Part shown: positions 21,200 to 30,218 of the stretch, one piece after another
Position numbering within the stretch: position 1 is the stretch's first letter
Layout of the letters: every line of letters begins with the position of its first letter
Origin: an uncultured Granulosicoccaceae bacterium
GTDB lineage: Bacteria; Pseudomonadota; Gammaproteobacteria; Granulosicoccales; Granulosicoccaceae
Length of the DNA: 64,000 bases
Direction of reading: 5' to 3'
Assembly: GCA_937958675.1 (NCBI GenBank)
Contig: CALGND010000017.1
Coordinates: forward strand, 62,001 to 126,000
The notes under the pieces: generated by a model
The model's input: the letters and a program-made list of their open reading frames with translations, nothing else
What the model was told of the DNA's origin: nothing
Database searches by the model: none
Translations under genes and position numbers: made by a program

Positions 21200-22612
21200 G
21201 TGGGTACGTTTAAGTTTTTCAATATGCACCTGCGTGTGCCATTTTTACTGCTGGCGTTGATAGAGTTTTTTATCTGTGTGATTGCTGTTTACGTGGCTAT
21301 GTATGTGCGCTTTGATGGTCAAGCCATTGGATCAGTAGAAAGTGTAAATTCGCCGATAATCTCATCCATCCTGTTTGGCTTGGTTATGCCTGTCACGATG
21401 ATGGCCATGGGTTTGTATCAAAGCCGTTTTCGCGGTGGCATCCTGGGTGTGTTTTTACGCTCGGTAATGGGGTTCATGTGTGGCGCTGCCATTCTTGCGT
21501 TTGTATTTTATATCATCCCCAGTCTCTATCTTGGCCGTGGTGTTTTCGCTCTGGCTCTACTGGTGGCTTTCTTTATGATTGGCACTATTCGTCCGATGTT
21601 TTTCTACTATGTCGATAAAGATGTGCTAAAAATACGCGTTTTGGTGCTTGGCGCAGGCGAAAACGCTGCGCTAATCCAAGGACGGATGCGACGCCGTGTA
21701 GACAGGCGAGGGTTTCGTGTTGTTGGCTACAAGCCACTCAATACAGACAAGAAAATGGCTGTAGATCCAGCGCTTGTGGTCAATACCGCGGATCAAAGCC
21801 TATTAGATTACTGCAATGAACATGCGATCGATGAGATTGTCATCGCGGCAGATGAAAGGCGCAATGGTTTGCCACTTGACCAGCTTCTAGAGTGCAAGCT
21901 CTATGGCTTGGCGATTCTTGATTTGCTGAGTTTTTTCGAACGTGAGCAAGGCAAACTACCTATGGATATTTTGCGCCCAGATTGGTTGATTTATTCGGAT
22001 GGGTTTGATCGCGGCGCATTTCGTTATGCTTCCAAACGGGGTTTCGATGTTATCGCCAGCGCATTTATTTTAGCGATTACATGGCCGTTTATGCTCGCAG
22101 CAATGCTAGCGATAAAGTTAGAAGAAGGTCTGTCGGCACCATTGTTTTACGAGCAGGTACGAGTAGGGTTTCAAGGCAATCGGTTTGGGGTATTGAAGTT
22201 TCGAAGCATGAGTACCAACGCTGAAAGTGATGGAGTTGCACAATGGGCAACCAAGAATGACAGTCGCGTGACGCGAGTAGGTCATTTTATGCGTACCACT
22301 CGTATTGATGAATTACCGCAGATACTTAATGTACTGCGTGGAGACATGAGTTTTGTTGGGCCCCGGCCTGAGCGTCCACAGTTTGTAGACCAACTTTCTG
22401 AGACCATCCCTTACTACCAAGAGCGCCATGCGGTTAAACCTGGTATTACTGGATGGGCACAGGTCTGTTATCCCTACGGAGCGTCACTTAATGACTCGAT
22501 GCAAAAGCAGGAGTTTGACCTTTATTATATTAAGAACCATACGATATTCTTGGATATGTTGATTCTTTGCCAAACAGCGGAAGTTGTACTTTTTGGTAAA
22601 GGTGCGCGTTAG
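21200..22612 (+). CDS. Undecaprenyl-phosphate sugar phosphotransferase initiating exopolysaccharide synthesis (EpsB/WcaJ type)
   Basis: A 470-residue polyisoprenyl-phosphate hexose-1-phosphate transferase. Four or five N-terminal membrane helices (about 10-125) precede a CoA-binding-like Rossmann region (VLVLGAGENAALI near 150). A further helix near 285 leads into the catalytic domain: FGVLKFRSM, TRIDELPQILNVLRGDMSFVGPRPERPQF and KPGITGWAQV. It adds the first sugar phosphate to undecaprenyl phosphate. The overall form matches the transferases associated with exosortase/PEP-CTERM loci. The start is GTG at 21200; an internal ATG at 21224 is possible. Its stop directly abuts the convergent J-domain gene. 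Confidence 0.92.
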   Translation: MGTFKFFNMHLRVPFLLLALIEFFICVIAVYVAMYVRFDGQAIGSVESVNSPIISSILFGLVMPVTMMAMGLYQSRFRGGILGVFLRSVMGFMCGAAILAFVFYIIPSLYLGRGVFALALLVAFFMIGTIRPMFFYYVDKDVLKIRVLVLGAGENAALIQGRMRRRVDRRGFRVVGYKPLNTDKKMAVDPALVVNTADQSLLDYCNEHAIDEIVIAADERRNGLPLDQLLECKLYGLAILDLLSFFEREQGKLPMDILRPDWLIYSDGFDRGAFRYASKRGFDVIASAFILAITWPFMLAAMLAIKLEEGLSAPLFYEQVRVGFQGNRFGVLKFRSMSTNAESDGVAQWATKNDSRVTRVGHFMRTTRIDELPQILNVLRGDMSFVGPRPERPQFVDQLSETIPYYQERHAVKPGITGWAQVCYPYGASLNDSMQKQEFDLYYIKNHTIFLDMLILCQTAEVVLFGKGAR

Positions 22613-23239
22613 TTAGCGAAAGACATCCTGCATTAGTCGGTCGCCCAGCCTGCCTTGCGAAGTATTATTGATTATTGCGCCGCGATTGTTTTGTCTCTTG
22701 ATGCTGTCGGTTTTTGGTAAGAACTCGCTAGGTTTTGTGTCTTTTAGCACCTCGCGTGCTTGCTCTATGTTTCGTTGGCGAGCGTGCTTGTCCATTACAA
22801 ACATCAGTGCCAGTGAACCAATAATCAGTACGCCAGCAATCCCGGTCCAAACAAATGGTTTTAACTTAAGGAAAAGCCGGCTGTCATTTTTCTTTTTACC
22901 ATTGTTTAATATTTTTAAATCGGGCTCTAATCCGTTGACTGATTCAACTCTCTGCTGCTCGTTTGGAACAGATGGATTAGCCTTTGAGACGCGATTTAGT
23001 TCGAATGGCAGGCGAGCGTTGGTGCGATGATAATTACGTAAATTATTGAAAGATTTAGTTAATTCGATGAATTGTTTTTGGGCATGGTCGAGCTCCCGCG
23101 GACGTTGGGCATAGCGATCAGGGTGCCAGTGATTCACTAGCTTTCGATAGCTTGTTTGCGCATCTATCCAACTAGCGTCTTTGGCTAGTTGTAAACTTTC
23201 GTAGTCATGCAGAAAATCGTTTGCCACCAATGCCTCCAA
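22613..23239 (-). CDS. J-domain protein with a C-terminal membrane anchor
   Basis: 208 residues. An N-terminal J domain (about 8-75) carries the essential HPD motif in YRKLVNHWHPDRYAQRPRE, which stimulates Hsp70 ATPase. A polar linker follows, then one transmembrane helix (about 130-150, FVWTGIAGVLIIGSLALMFVM) and a basic tail. It lacks the Gly/Phe and zinc-finger regions of DnaJ, so it is a specialised co-chaperone tethered to the inner membrane. Its stop touches that of the sugar transferase, and it faces the rest of the locus from the opposite strand. A role in assembling or regulating the polysaccharide machinery is inference from position. Confidence 0.85.
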   Translation of the reverse strand: MEALVANDFLHDYESLQLAKDASWIDAQTSYRKLVNHWHPDRYAQRPRELDHAQKQFIELTKSFNNLRNYHRTNARLPFELNRVSKANPSVPNEQQRVESVNGLEPDLKILNNGKKKNDSRLFLKLKPFVWTGIAGVLIIGSLALMFVMDKHARQRNIEQAREVLKDTKPSEFLPKTDSIKRQNNRGAIINNTSQGRLGDRLMQDVFR

Positions 23240-23539
23240 GGCTTCAACTTATGGGCTAAAATTGCGCTGCCGCCAGCGTATGAGCTGGCGTAGCGTGCTG
23301 AGCTGCCTAAGCCTCTGATTCAATTGTAAATCGGTAGCGAAATCAGACCTACCTCAAAGTATTTCAGTACAAGCTTGTTTATTCTACAGCGGTGCGTGGG
23401 GGCGCATGAGGATATTGGTGAAAAATCGGTCTATTAGTCGATTGTGTCACATCGTTAATGAGGCGGCATACCAAGAAACATTCGGTGCATGGATGGCACT
23501 AAATAAATATAAACATAACAGTAGTTTTGAGATTCCAAC
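23240..23539. promoter_or_regulatory. 300-base divergent control region with an inverted repeat
   Basis: No gene is visible. A perfect 7-bp inverted repeat CGCCAGC/GCTGGCG with a six-base spacer lies at 23271-23290, 32 bases upstream of the J-domain start, and could be an operator or leader hairpin. No clear -35/-10 pair was found for the export gene. Confidence 0.4.
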
Positions 23540-24163
23540 ATGACCATGCTTAGAGTATTTTTAATGGTGCTGCCTGCGCTCCTAATAGGCTGTACAGGCA
23601 CTGGGGGCTACTTAGCTCCTGAAGACCGTCCGCCAGAGTCTGCGCCAGGCGCCGAGGCCCAATATCGCTTAGGTGAGGGCGATGTGATCACTGTTAGTGT
23701 CTGGAAAAATCCTGATCTCTCGGTGAGGGTTCCAGTACGGCCCGATGGCTATGTATCCGTACCGCTTGTCGGCGATGTGCTTGCTGGTGGTAAAACGCCG
23801 GCCGAAATAGCTCGCGACACCGAAGGCAAATTACAGCAGTTCATCCGCACACCTCGTGTGTCGATTATTGTCGAAGAACTTAATAGCGCTGAATTCCAAA
23901 ACCGCGTGCGCGTAGTGGGTGGTGTTGCGCAACCTCGAAGCATGGGACACCGCAGTGGAATGACTGTACTCGACCTAGTGCTCGAAGCGGGTGGCCTAAA
24001 CGAGTTTGCCTCTGGAGAATCGGCAAAGTTGTACCGTACTGTTGATGGGGTACCGCAGGTATACCCTGTTTACCTAGACAGCATTTTGAAAAACGGTGTG
24101 CTAGATACCAACTACATGTTATCGCCTGGCGATGTTATTTCGATACCCGAGCGTAGGTTCTAA
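23540..24163 (+). CDS. Outer-membrane polysaccharide export lipoprotein (Wza-like, XrtA-locus type)
   Basis: 207 residues. A lipoprotein signal peptide ends in the lipobox LIGC (cysteine 18), followed by the poly-export domain (YRLGEGDVITVSVWKNPDLS, VRPDGYVSVPLVGDVLAGGKTP) and one SLBB domain (VRVVGGVAQPRSMGHRSGMTVLDLVLEAGGL). It is shorter than Wza (about 380) and lacks the C-terminal helix that forms the Wza outer-membrane pore, a feature of the compact exporters of exosortase-type loci. The chain-length determinant begins 2 bases after its stop. A separate barrel protein in the operon (26602) could supply the outer-membrane channel; that is inference. Confidence 0.92.
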   Translation: MTMLRVFLMVLPALLIGCTGTGGYLAPEDRPPESAPGAEAQYRLGEGDVITVSVWKNPDLSVRVPVRPDGYVSVPLVGDVLAGGKTPAEIARDTEGKLQQFIRTPRVSIIVEELNSAEFQNRVRVVGGVAQPRSMGHRSGMTVLDLVLEAGGLNEFASGESAKLYRTVDGVPQVYPVYLDSILKNGVLDTNYMLSPGDVISIPERRF

Positions 24164-24165
24164 AG

Positions 24166-25749
24166 ATGAGCAATATCACTTTAGATGAGATGGGCCCACT
24201 GTTAAGTCGAGAAGCAGCGGCGAGACGTGGAACGCTATTGGCGATATTTGCCACAGTTGCCTTGTTGTTTCTGTTACTAGCATTTTTTTGGCAAAACAAG
24301 TACACCTCGTTCGTGCAGTTATATGTGGATGATTCAAATATCATCAAGCCAATACTTGATGCTGAAACTAGCTTGTCGCGAGACCAAGCAAACGTTGCTA
24401 AAGAAGAGTTGTTTAGTGCGGAAATCATGGATCGTATCTTGACAGGAGTAGGGTTGGTTCCTGAGGGTTCTAGCGCGGTTGCACGTGCTCGCGTCAAGGA
24501 AGACGTTATCAATGACACTGTTATCGGCAATATCAATAATCAGCTAATCCAAATCAGTTTTGAACACACCGACCCGCGTATCGCGTTTGAGACAGTGAAG
24601 ATGTATGCGGATCTATTCTTGGCAAAAACCATGCGTTCGTCAGCGGCTGAAACTAGTGACGCCTTTGATTTCATTCTTGATCAGGTTGAAACCTACCGTG
24701 ATCGACTGGAGGATGCTGAAAAGCGTCTTGAGAGTTTTAGAAGTCAATACCCGGGTGTTAGTGCGACAACTGAAGGAAACGTTGATGCACGGATAATCGA
24801 ATTGCGACGCCAACTTGAAGAATCAGAGTTGCAATACACCAGTGCAAATCAACGACGGATTTCTCTTGAGCGCGAGCTTAATTCTGAATCCTCGACGCTT
24901 GCACAAGATTATCAGGCTGGCCAGATACGTTCTCAAGTATCGTCCTTACAGTCACAGATGGATGTGTTAATGCTGACATACACAGCTGACTATCCTGATG
25001 TTGTCAGAATCCGCCAGCAAATAGCTGATTTAACAGAACTTGCCGTGAGTGGACAAAACCGAGCTCAGCAACAAAGTAACGCCGGTGGTAGTGCCACCTT
25101 TAACCTCGGTGGTGATAGCTATAGCGGTGCTAACAACTTAAGCCCGGTTTACCAGCAACTCCGCTCCGATCTGGCAAGAACAACAGCGAACGCGGATTCA
25201 ACACGGTCACGTATAGGCCAACTGAGAGTAATGCTTGAGAAGGAAATCACTCGAGCAGCTCAGTCGTCACGTGTAGAGCGTCAACTGACTGAATTATCTC
25301 GCGATTACCAAATAAATAAGGAGCTCTACGAAGATTTGCTGCGACGCCAAGAGAGTGCTCGGCTTTCGATGAGCTTGGGTGCAGAGAAACAAGGCGTGTT
25401 ATACCGTATACATGAGCCTGCTTTTTACCCTATTTTACCTACGGGCATGCGTTTCCTTCATATCGCTACTATTGGTTTCGTTTTAGCGACGCTATTGCCG
25501 GTACTATATCTAATTGTATTTCTAAAGCTAGACCCCAGAATACGCACACCGTCCGCTGTGACTGAACTACTTGAGCTTCCATTGCTGACAACAGTGCCGC
25601 ATATGGCGCAACCAGATGAAAAGCTCGGCTTTTTCAGCCAACCTCGGTTTGTGGCATTGGCAGTATTTGCAGTCGTGGGCCTATACATTGGAGTAGCATT
25701 GTTGAGGTTCATACTGGCTTCATCTGCACAGGGAGGAGGGATCGCATGA
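24166..25749 (+). CDS. Polysaccharide chain-length determinant / co-polymerase (Wzz-like)
   Basis: 527 residues. Membrane helices are at about 20-42 and 425-447, with a third near 497-517. A large periplasmic coiled-coil region lies between (about 165-400, rich in QLEESE/RDRLEDAEKRLES). The EPAFYPILPTGMRF segment ahead of the second helix is the proline motif of this family. There is no fused kinase domain; a separate kinase-like gene overlaps its stop by 4 bases (ATGA), as in split Wzc systems of the exosortase-associated type. It controls polymer length and bridges to the exporter. Confidence 0.92.
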   Translation: MSNITLDEMGPLLSREAAARRGTLLAIFATVALLFLLLAFFWQNKYTSFVQLYVDDSNIIKPILDAETSLSRDQANVAKEELFSAEIMDRILTGVGLVPEGSSAVARARVKEDVINDTVIGNINNQLIQISFEHTDPRIAFETVKMYADLFLAKTMRSSAAETSDAFDFILDQVETYRDRLEDAEKRLESFRSQYPGVSATTEGNVDARIIELRRQLEESELQYTSANQRRISLERELNSESSTLAQDYQAGQIRSQVSSLQSQMDVLMLTYTADYPDVVRIRQQIADLTELAVSGQNRAQQQSNAGGSATFNLGGDSYSGANNLSPVYQQLRSDLARTTANADSTRSRIGQLRVMLEKEITRAAQSSRVERQLTELSRDYQINKELYEDLLRRQESARLSMSLGAEKQGVLYRIHEPAFYPILPTGMRFLHIATIGFVLATLLPVLYLIVFLKLDPRIRTPSAVTELLELPLLTTVPHMAQPDEKLGFFSQPRFVALAVFAVVGLYIGVALLRFILASSAQGGGIA

Positions 25750-26618
25750 CTGACCGAGCTAAAATCGCTAACGTGCGATCAATCGTACAACAGCAGCAGA
25801 GCAAGACTGATCGTCGCAAGCTGAAATCCACGGGGCGCGCTATGGTCGCCTTGGGACAAACATCCAACGGTTCGAAAGAAGTTAGAAAGCTTAATGACTC
25901 TGTCGGCATTGCGGATCGCGCTCGCGCTGATCTGGCTAACATGGAAGAGTCAAAGCTGTTCAGTGACCGCCAGCTAGACATGTTGGGCATTGTGCACCCT
26001 CGTTCCAAGGATCGACGTATGGTAGATGCCATGCGCCAACTTCGTACCAAGCTCTATGCGCTGCAACCGGAAGGTAACTTTTCGGTATTGGTAAGTTCGG
26101 TAGTGCCTCAAGGCGGCGGTAGCTTTGTATCGCTCAATCTTGCTTCTACCATTGCGTTTGATAAAGCTAAAACATCATTGCTTGTCGACGCCAATTTGCA
26201 CGACCCAGTCGTACACAAGCTACTTAAGCTAATTGGCCGTGAAAATCAGTTTGGCCTAACTGAGTATCTAGAGCACCCTGATTTGGGCATTGATCAAATA
26301 GTGAGCCCAAGCGGGATACCACGTATGCGTGTAATCCCAATTGGTGAGCATGATGAGATGAGTGCTGAGCACTTTACGTCAGCCCGTTACAAGCAGCTTA
26401 TGCAGGACATTCAAAGTCGCTACGACAATCGTTTTGTTGTGGTTGATGGCCCAGCAATGACAACATCAGCAGATGCACGAATCCTCTCCGATATCTGTGA
26501 TTACACTATTTTAGTTATCCCCTACGGTGGTGTAACACCAGGTGTGCTCGATAGCGTTGTGGATGAGATCGATGAGAGCAAACTTGCTGGTATTGTTATA
26601 AATGATCAACCTGGATAA
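25746..26618 (+). CDS. BY-kinase-like ATPase with degenerate P-loop (CpsD/CapB family)
   Basis: 290 residues. A basic, probably disordered N-terminal 75 residues precede a Wzc/CpsD-type fold with the DAMRQLRTKLYAL segment seen in locus-type tyrosine autokinases. The P-loop is abnormal: where active members have GEGKS, this protein reads QGGGS (residues 122-126), so the ATP-binding lysine is absent. The Walker A' motif is VDANLH (about 148-152) instead of VDADLR. Walker B is VVVDGP (231-236). There is no tyrosine-rich C-terminal tail; it ends VINDQPG. It is likely a non-kinase partner of the chain-length protein, or a divergent active form. The neighbouring coding sequence overlaps its end by 17 bases. 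Confidence 0.85.
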   Translation: MTDRAKIANVRSIVQQQQSKTDRRKLKSTGRAMVALGQTSNGSKEVRKLNDSVGIADRARADLANMEESKLFSDRQLDMLGIVHPRSKDRRMVDAMRQLRTKLYALQPEGNFSVLVSSVVPQGGGSFVSLNLASTIAFDKAKTSLLVDANLHDPVVHKLLKLIGRENQFGLTEYLEHPDLGIDQIVSPSGIPRMRVIPIGEHDEMSAEHFTSARYKQLMQDIQSRYDNRFVVVDGPAMTTSADARILSDICDYTILVIPYGGVTPGVLDSVVDEIDESKLAGIVINDQPG

Positions 26619-28035
26619 ATCCTTGTCGCCTAGGCTACCAACCACAATGAAGCAAGCGAGCTTGCTCATTATGTGCGGAGCTACCTGTGCTAGCGTTCTA
26701 TCATCCGCTAATGCAGTTGCTCTGGAGCTTGGTTTTGAAGCTGGGATCACACTCGAAGCCACTGATAACGTAGAAAACGCTAACTCCGGGTTCGAAGAAG
26801 CTGGTCAGATCGGCTACGGGTCGATTGGTATCTATGGCGAACAACGTGGTCAAAGAGTGCAGGCTGCATTCACGGGTGAGCTCGAAACAGAAAGAACGTT
26901 AAGCGATAGTGACGATAACTTCGATTCGCTTACACAATTTATTGGTGCCATGAATGTCGACATTACACCGAGGTCCGTTTCTTGGTATTTTGGTGACATC
27001 TTGGGTGCTGTACGCTCTGATGACGCTGATCAAACTATCGACGTTAGTGATTTGCCACGCCGTAACGTGTTTGTAACTGGACCTACCGTGGCTTTCAACC
27101 TTGGGTCGTTTTCTAGTGCCAATACTCGGCTACTGTATGTGCATCAATCCGACGAAGAAGGCGAGCTGGCCTCTTTACTTAACTTCTCCGCTTCATGGCA
27201 GACTGATACACAAGGCGGCAATACTTGGGGTGTTCGCTTCGGTGATATCTATACCGATAATTCTGCTTTGGCGGATGAATCGGATTTCAACCGTATCACT
27301 ACAGCAATCTTTTGGGAGCGTGAACGCGGCCGTAATACTATTTCGGCAAGCTTAGGCGCGACACGTTACACGACTGATAGTGACAGTGTTGCAGGCGTTA
27401 ACGCTGGCCTAAGTTTTACTCGCCTACTGGGCCCGCAGCGCTCATTCACGATTGCGCTAAATCGCGATTTGCGAGATCAAGATCTAAACACTATTGAATC
27501 TCTAATTGCGGATGGTTCAGGAGAAGAGCCAGTTTCCAGTGGCGTTTTTGAAGAAACTAGATTGGCAGCGAGTTACAGCCTATTGACGAGTCAATCTGCT
27601 ATCGAGCTTGGAGTTGGGGTATCGATGGCTGACTATCAGGCGGTCACAGGTATCAACGCTAGCCTTAACATTAATGACGAAGACCAGATCAGACCGTTTG
27701 TTTTCGGCGTATGGACACGCACGTATAACCCTCGTTTACAAACAGAGCTTGGTTTTTATTATGATCAACTTGAGTACGACAACATTCGTGACGAAAGCTT
27801 ATCGCTAACACTTAGCGCAATGGTGTCCTATCGTTTAAGTCGTAGTTTCTCTGTTGAACTTGCTTATGTTTTTGACCAAACTGATGGCTTGCGTACACGC
27901 GGTGCGAACGGTGTGACCGAAGCCAATCCCGAGGATATAGACGTAATTGAGAATAGCGCTCAGCTGAGCCTAAGATGGGCGCCGCCTTCTCGCGCGAGCA
28001 AAGCGCTTACTGTCGAACTCAAATCACTTCTTTAA
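26602..28035 (+). CDS. Outer-membrane beta-barrel protein of the exosortase-associated (TIGR03016-like) type
   Basis: 477 residues from 26602; an ATG at 26647 would give 462 residues starting at the signal peptide (KQASLLIMCGATCASVLSSANA, cleaved before VALELG). The mature part is a run of alternating amphipathic strands with aromatic ends (GFEAGITLEATDNVEN, LGFYYDQLEYDNIRDESLSLTLSAMVSYRLSRSFSVELAYVF) and ends in a hydrophobic strand. That is the make-up of a barrel porin. Proteins of this kind sit in exosortase A-type polysaccharide loci between the kinase and the glycosyltransferases. A secretion-channel role is inference. Confidence 0.8.
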   Translation: MINLDKSLSPRLPTTMKQASLLIMCGATCASVLSSANAVALELGFEAGITLEATDNVENANSGFEEAGQIGYGSIGIYGEQRGQRVQAAFTGELETERTLSDSDDNFDSLTQFIGAMNVDITPRSVSWYFGDILGAVRSDDADQTIDVSDLPRRNVFVTGPTVAFNLGSFSSANTRLLYVHQSDEEGELASLLNFSASWQTDTQGGNTWGVRFGDIYTDNSALADESDFNRITTAIFWERERGRNTISASLGATRYTTDSDSVAGVNAGLSFTRLLGPQRSFTIALNRDLRDQDLNTIESLIADGSGEEPVSSGVFEETRLAASYSLLTSQSAIELGVGVSMADYQAVTGINASLNINDEDQIRPFVFGVWTRTYNPRLQTELGFYYDQLEYDNIRDESLSLTLSAMVSYRLSRSFSVELAYVFDQTDGLRTRGANGVTEANPEDIDVIENSAQLSLRWAPPSRASKALTVELKSLL

Positions 28036-28059
28036 TTAAACCAACTACTCGGTGACCTT

Positions 28060-29205
28060 GTGACTAGTCAGTCTGCCAACAGTTCAGGCAAGCCACGGGT
28101 GCTCTTTGTGGTGGATAGCCATTTTCCGATTATCGGGGGTGCTGAGAGCCAGGCCTTGAAGTTGGCTATAGCGCTGCGCGAGCGTGGCGAGCATGTTGAT
28201 TTCCTTACTCCTCAACTGTCGCTGGATGATCCATTGGTGGACTCCCACTGTGGCTTTGATATCAAGCGCTTTGCCTATCCGCATATCAAGTACCTCGGTA
28301 CGCTGTTTATGATGATTAATTTTGCTCGATATTTGATTGCCAATCGTGGTAAGTACTATTTCGTCCATATACATATTACTCGCTACTTAAGTGCGACGGC
28401 GGGGGTTATTCGGCCTTTTATCAAATTGCCCATGATGACTAAAATTTCGGGTTTTTTTGAATTTGAAGGTGGCGTGTTGGATATGCAGGGCGGTATTCAC
28501 CCTATCAATTGGCTATTGCGTAAAGCTGTCAAGAATATCGATTATGTTCATACCATTAGCCAACAGACGCGTAGTAAATTGCTTGAAGCAGGGTTTGACG
28601 AAAAGCAAATACGATTTATTCCAAATGGTGTGTCAACAGGCTTGAAACCAGCTGAAAAATTAGACAGCGACCGTGTCGTCATTGGTTATTGTGGCCGGTT
28701 GCGACATGTCAAAGGTGTTCATGTCCTGATTGATGCCATATCTCTTTTAAAGCAAAACAATCCTGAGCTTGATTTTGAAGTTCGTATAGCGGGAGATGGA
28801 GACACGATGGATGAGCTACAACAGCAGGTGTCCATATTGGATCTAGTCGATACGGTGGTGTTTTTAGGTGCCGTAAGTGATACCGATGCCTTCTATTCCG
28901 CCTTGGATGTATATGTCCAACCCTCGTTCGCAGAGGGGCTACCCAATTCCGTTATAGAAGCAATGAATGCGGCCATGCCGGTTATTGCCAGTGATATTGG
29001 TGGCAACCAAGATCTAGTTGTTGAAACTGAAACAGGGTATTTATTCAAATCAGGGGACGCTGCAGAATTGAGTGAGAAGCTAGGTTCTCTAATTATGAAA
29101 CCAATGCAGCGACGTGTGATGGGCCAAGCGGGGCGGACACGAATCGAGGAACATTTCGATATCGCTCGGGTCGTTGATCAGCTAGTGGATGTGTATAGGG
29201 GATAG
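28060..29205 (+). CDS. Glycosyltransferase family 4
   Basis: A 381-residue GT-B retaining glycosyltransferase. The N-terminal acceptor domain begins FVVDSHFPIIGGAESQALKLAIALRERGEHV. The donor domain has GYCGRLRHVKGVHVLIDA, then PSFAEGLPNSVIEAMNAAMPVIASDIGGNQDLV with the family E-x7-E motif. It is cytosolic or membrane-associated and adds one sugar of the repeat unit. The start is GTG at 28060, 24 bases after the barrel gene. Donor and linkage cannot be read from sequence. Confidence 0.93.
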   Translation: MTSQSANSSGKPRVLFVVDSHFPIIGGAESQALKLAIALRERGEHVDFLTPQLSLDDPLVDSHCGFDIKRFAYPHIKYLGTLFMMINFARYLIANRGKYYFVHIHITRYLSATAGVIRPFIKLPMMTKISGFFEFEGGVLDMQGGIHPINWLLRKAVKNIDYVHTISQQTRSKLLEAGFDEKQIRFIPNGVSTGLKPAEKLDSDRVVIGYCGRLRHVKGVHVLIDAISLLKQNNPELDFEVRIAGDGDTMDELQQQVSILDLVDTVVFLGAVSDTDAFYSALDVYVQPSFAEGLPNSVIEAMNAAMPVIASDIGGNQDLVVETETGYLFKSGDAAELSEKLGSLIMKPMQRRVMGQAGRTRIEEHFDIARVVDQLVDVYRG

Positions 29206-29243
29206 GCTGTTATGAAGTATCACGATAATGGATAGTCGGTGTG

Positions 29244-30197
29244 ATGGATAGTAAAATCGAAGAGGTTTATCTCACTGTGTCGATCGATACTGAGTGCGAT
29301 CACGATCGCAATTGGGCTCGTTCTAAGCCATTGACATGCCATTCGATCAATCGCGGTTTGCCTGATATTCTTCAACCCGCATTTGAGCAAGTTGGAGCAG
29401 TACCCACCTATTTGCTAACAATTGAGGTTTTGGAAGACCCTGAATCGGTAGATTCGCTTCGAAACCTAAATGGAAATTTTGAATATGGTGCTCATTTGCA
29501 TGCAGGTTTTGTTGAGCCACAGAAAAAGCATTTTGACTACGCCGGAGTCGATTGCTCAGATTTTCAGTCGAGCTACCCGCCAGAAATCGAATATCAAAAA
29601 CTGATTACTATCACTAATAAGTTTGAAGAAGTGATTGGCTGCAAACCGACTAGTTTTAGAGCAGGACGGTTTGGCGCATCTATAGAGACTATTAAAAGCT
29701 TGCAGAAATTAGGTTATAAAGTGGATTCCAGCGTTACACCAGGGATAAAGTGGGTAGAACCTAATGGTGTAGTTGATTATCGAAAAGCACCGGGGCAGCC
29801 TTACTTTCCCGGCGACTCTTTGGTCAATCCAGGGTCAAGTGATATGTCAGGCGATATGCCTGGTGTCGAGAATCGTATACTTGAAGTACCGGTGACTCTA
29901 ATGCCGCAGAGTTTTCGCCGAAAACCTAAATGGTTTCGCCCGTGGTTTTCCACTGTAGATGAAATGAAAGCGATCTATGCTTATCATCTTAAAAAGTATG
30001 CTAACCAAAAAGTCGTGACTATCAATATGATGTTTCATTCGATGGAAGTCATCGAGAAGGCATCTCCGTATCCGCAAACTACTGATGATGTGAAACGGTT
30101 TGTGGATGACATGCAGCAAATGTTGCAATGGTGTGGTGAAGAAGGAGCGAAATTTCGCGGCCTATCTGATTTACATGCTGTCTATCAGCATAGTTAA
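29244..30197 (+). CDS. Polysaccharide deacetylase-like protein (NodB-fold, divergent)
   Basis: 317 residues without a signal peptide. The opening TVSIDTECDHD replaces the usual TFDDG metal site, and EYGAHLHAGF supplies the metal-binding histidines. SFRAGRFGAS and a late MMFHSMEV are also present, a pattern of the WalW-like branch of NodB-fold proteins. It may deacetylate the lipid-linked repeat unit in the cytoplasm or be catalytically altered. The GTG immediately before the chosen ATG could also serve as start. A second, more canonical deacetylase lies at 32824. Confidence 0.8.
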   Translation: MDSKIEEVYLTVSIDTECDHDRNWARSKPLTCHSINRGLPDILQPAFEQVGAVPTYLLTIEVLEDPESVDSLRNLNGNFEYGAHLHAGFVEPQKKHFDYAGVDCSDFQSSYPPEIEYQKLITITNKFEEVIGCKPTSFRAGRFGASIETIKSLQKLGYKVDSSVTPGIKWVEPNGVVDYRKAPGQPYFPGDSLVNPGSSDMSGDMPGVENRILEVPVTLMPQSFRRKPKWFRPWFSTVDEMKAIYAYHLKKYANQKVVTINMMFHSMEVIEKASPYPQTTDDVKRFVDDMQQMLQWCGEEGAKFRGLSDLHAVYQHS

Positions 30198-30218
30198 TTT
30201 AGGAGCTACTGAAAAATA

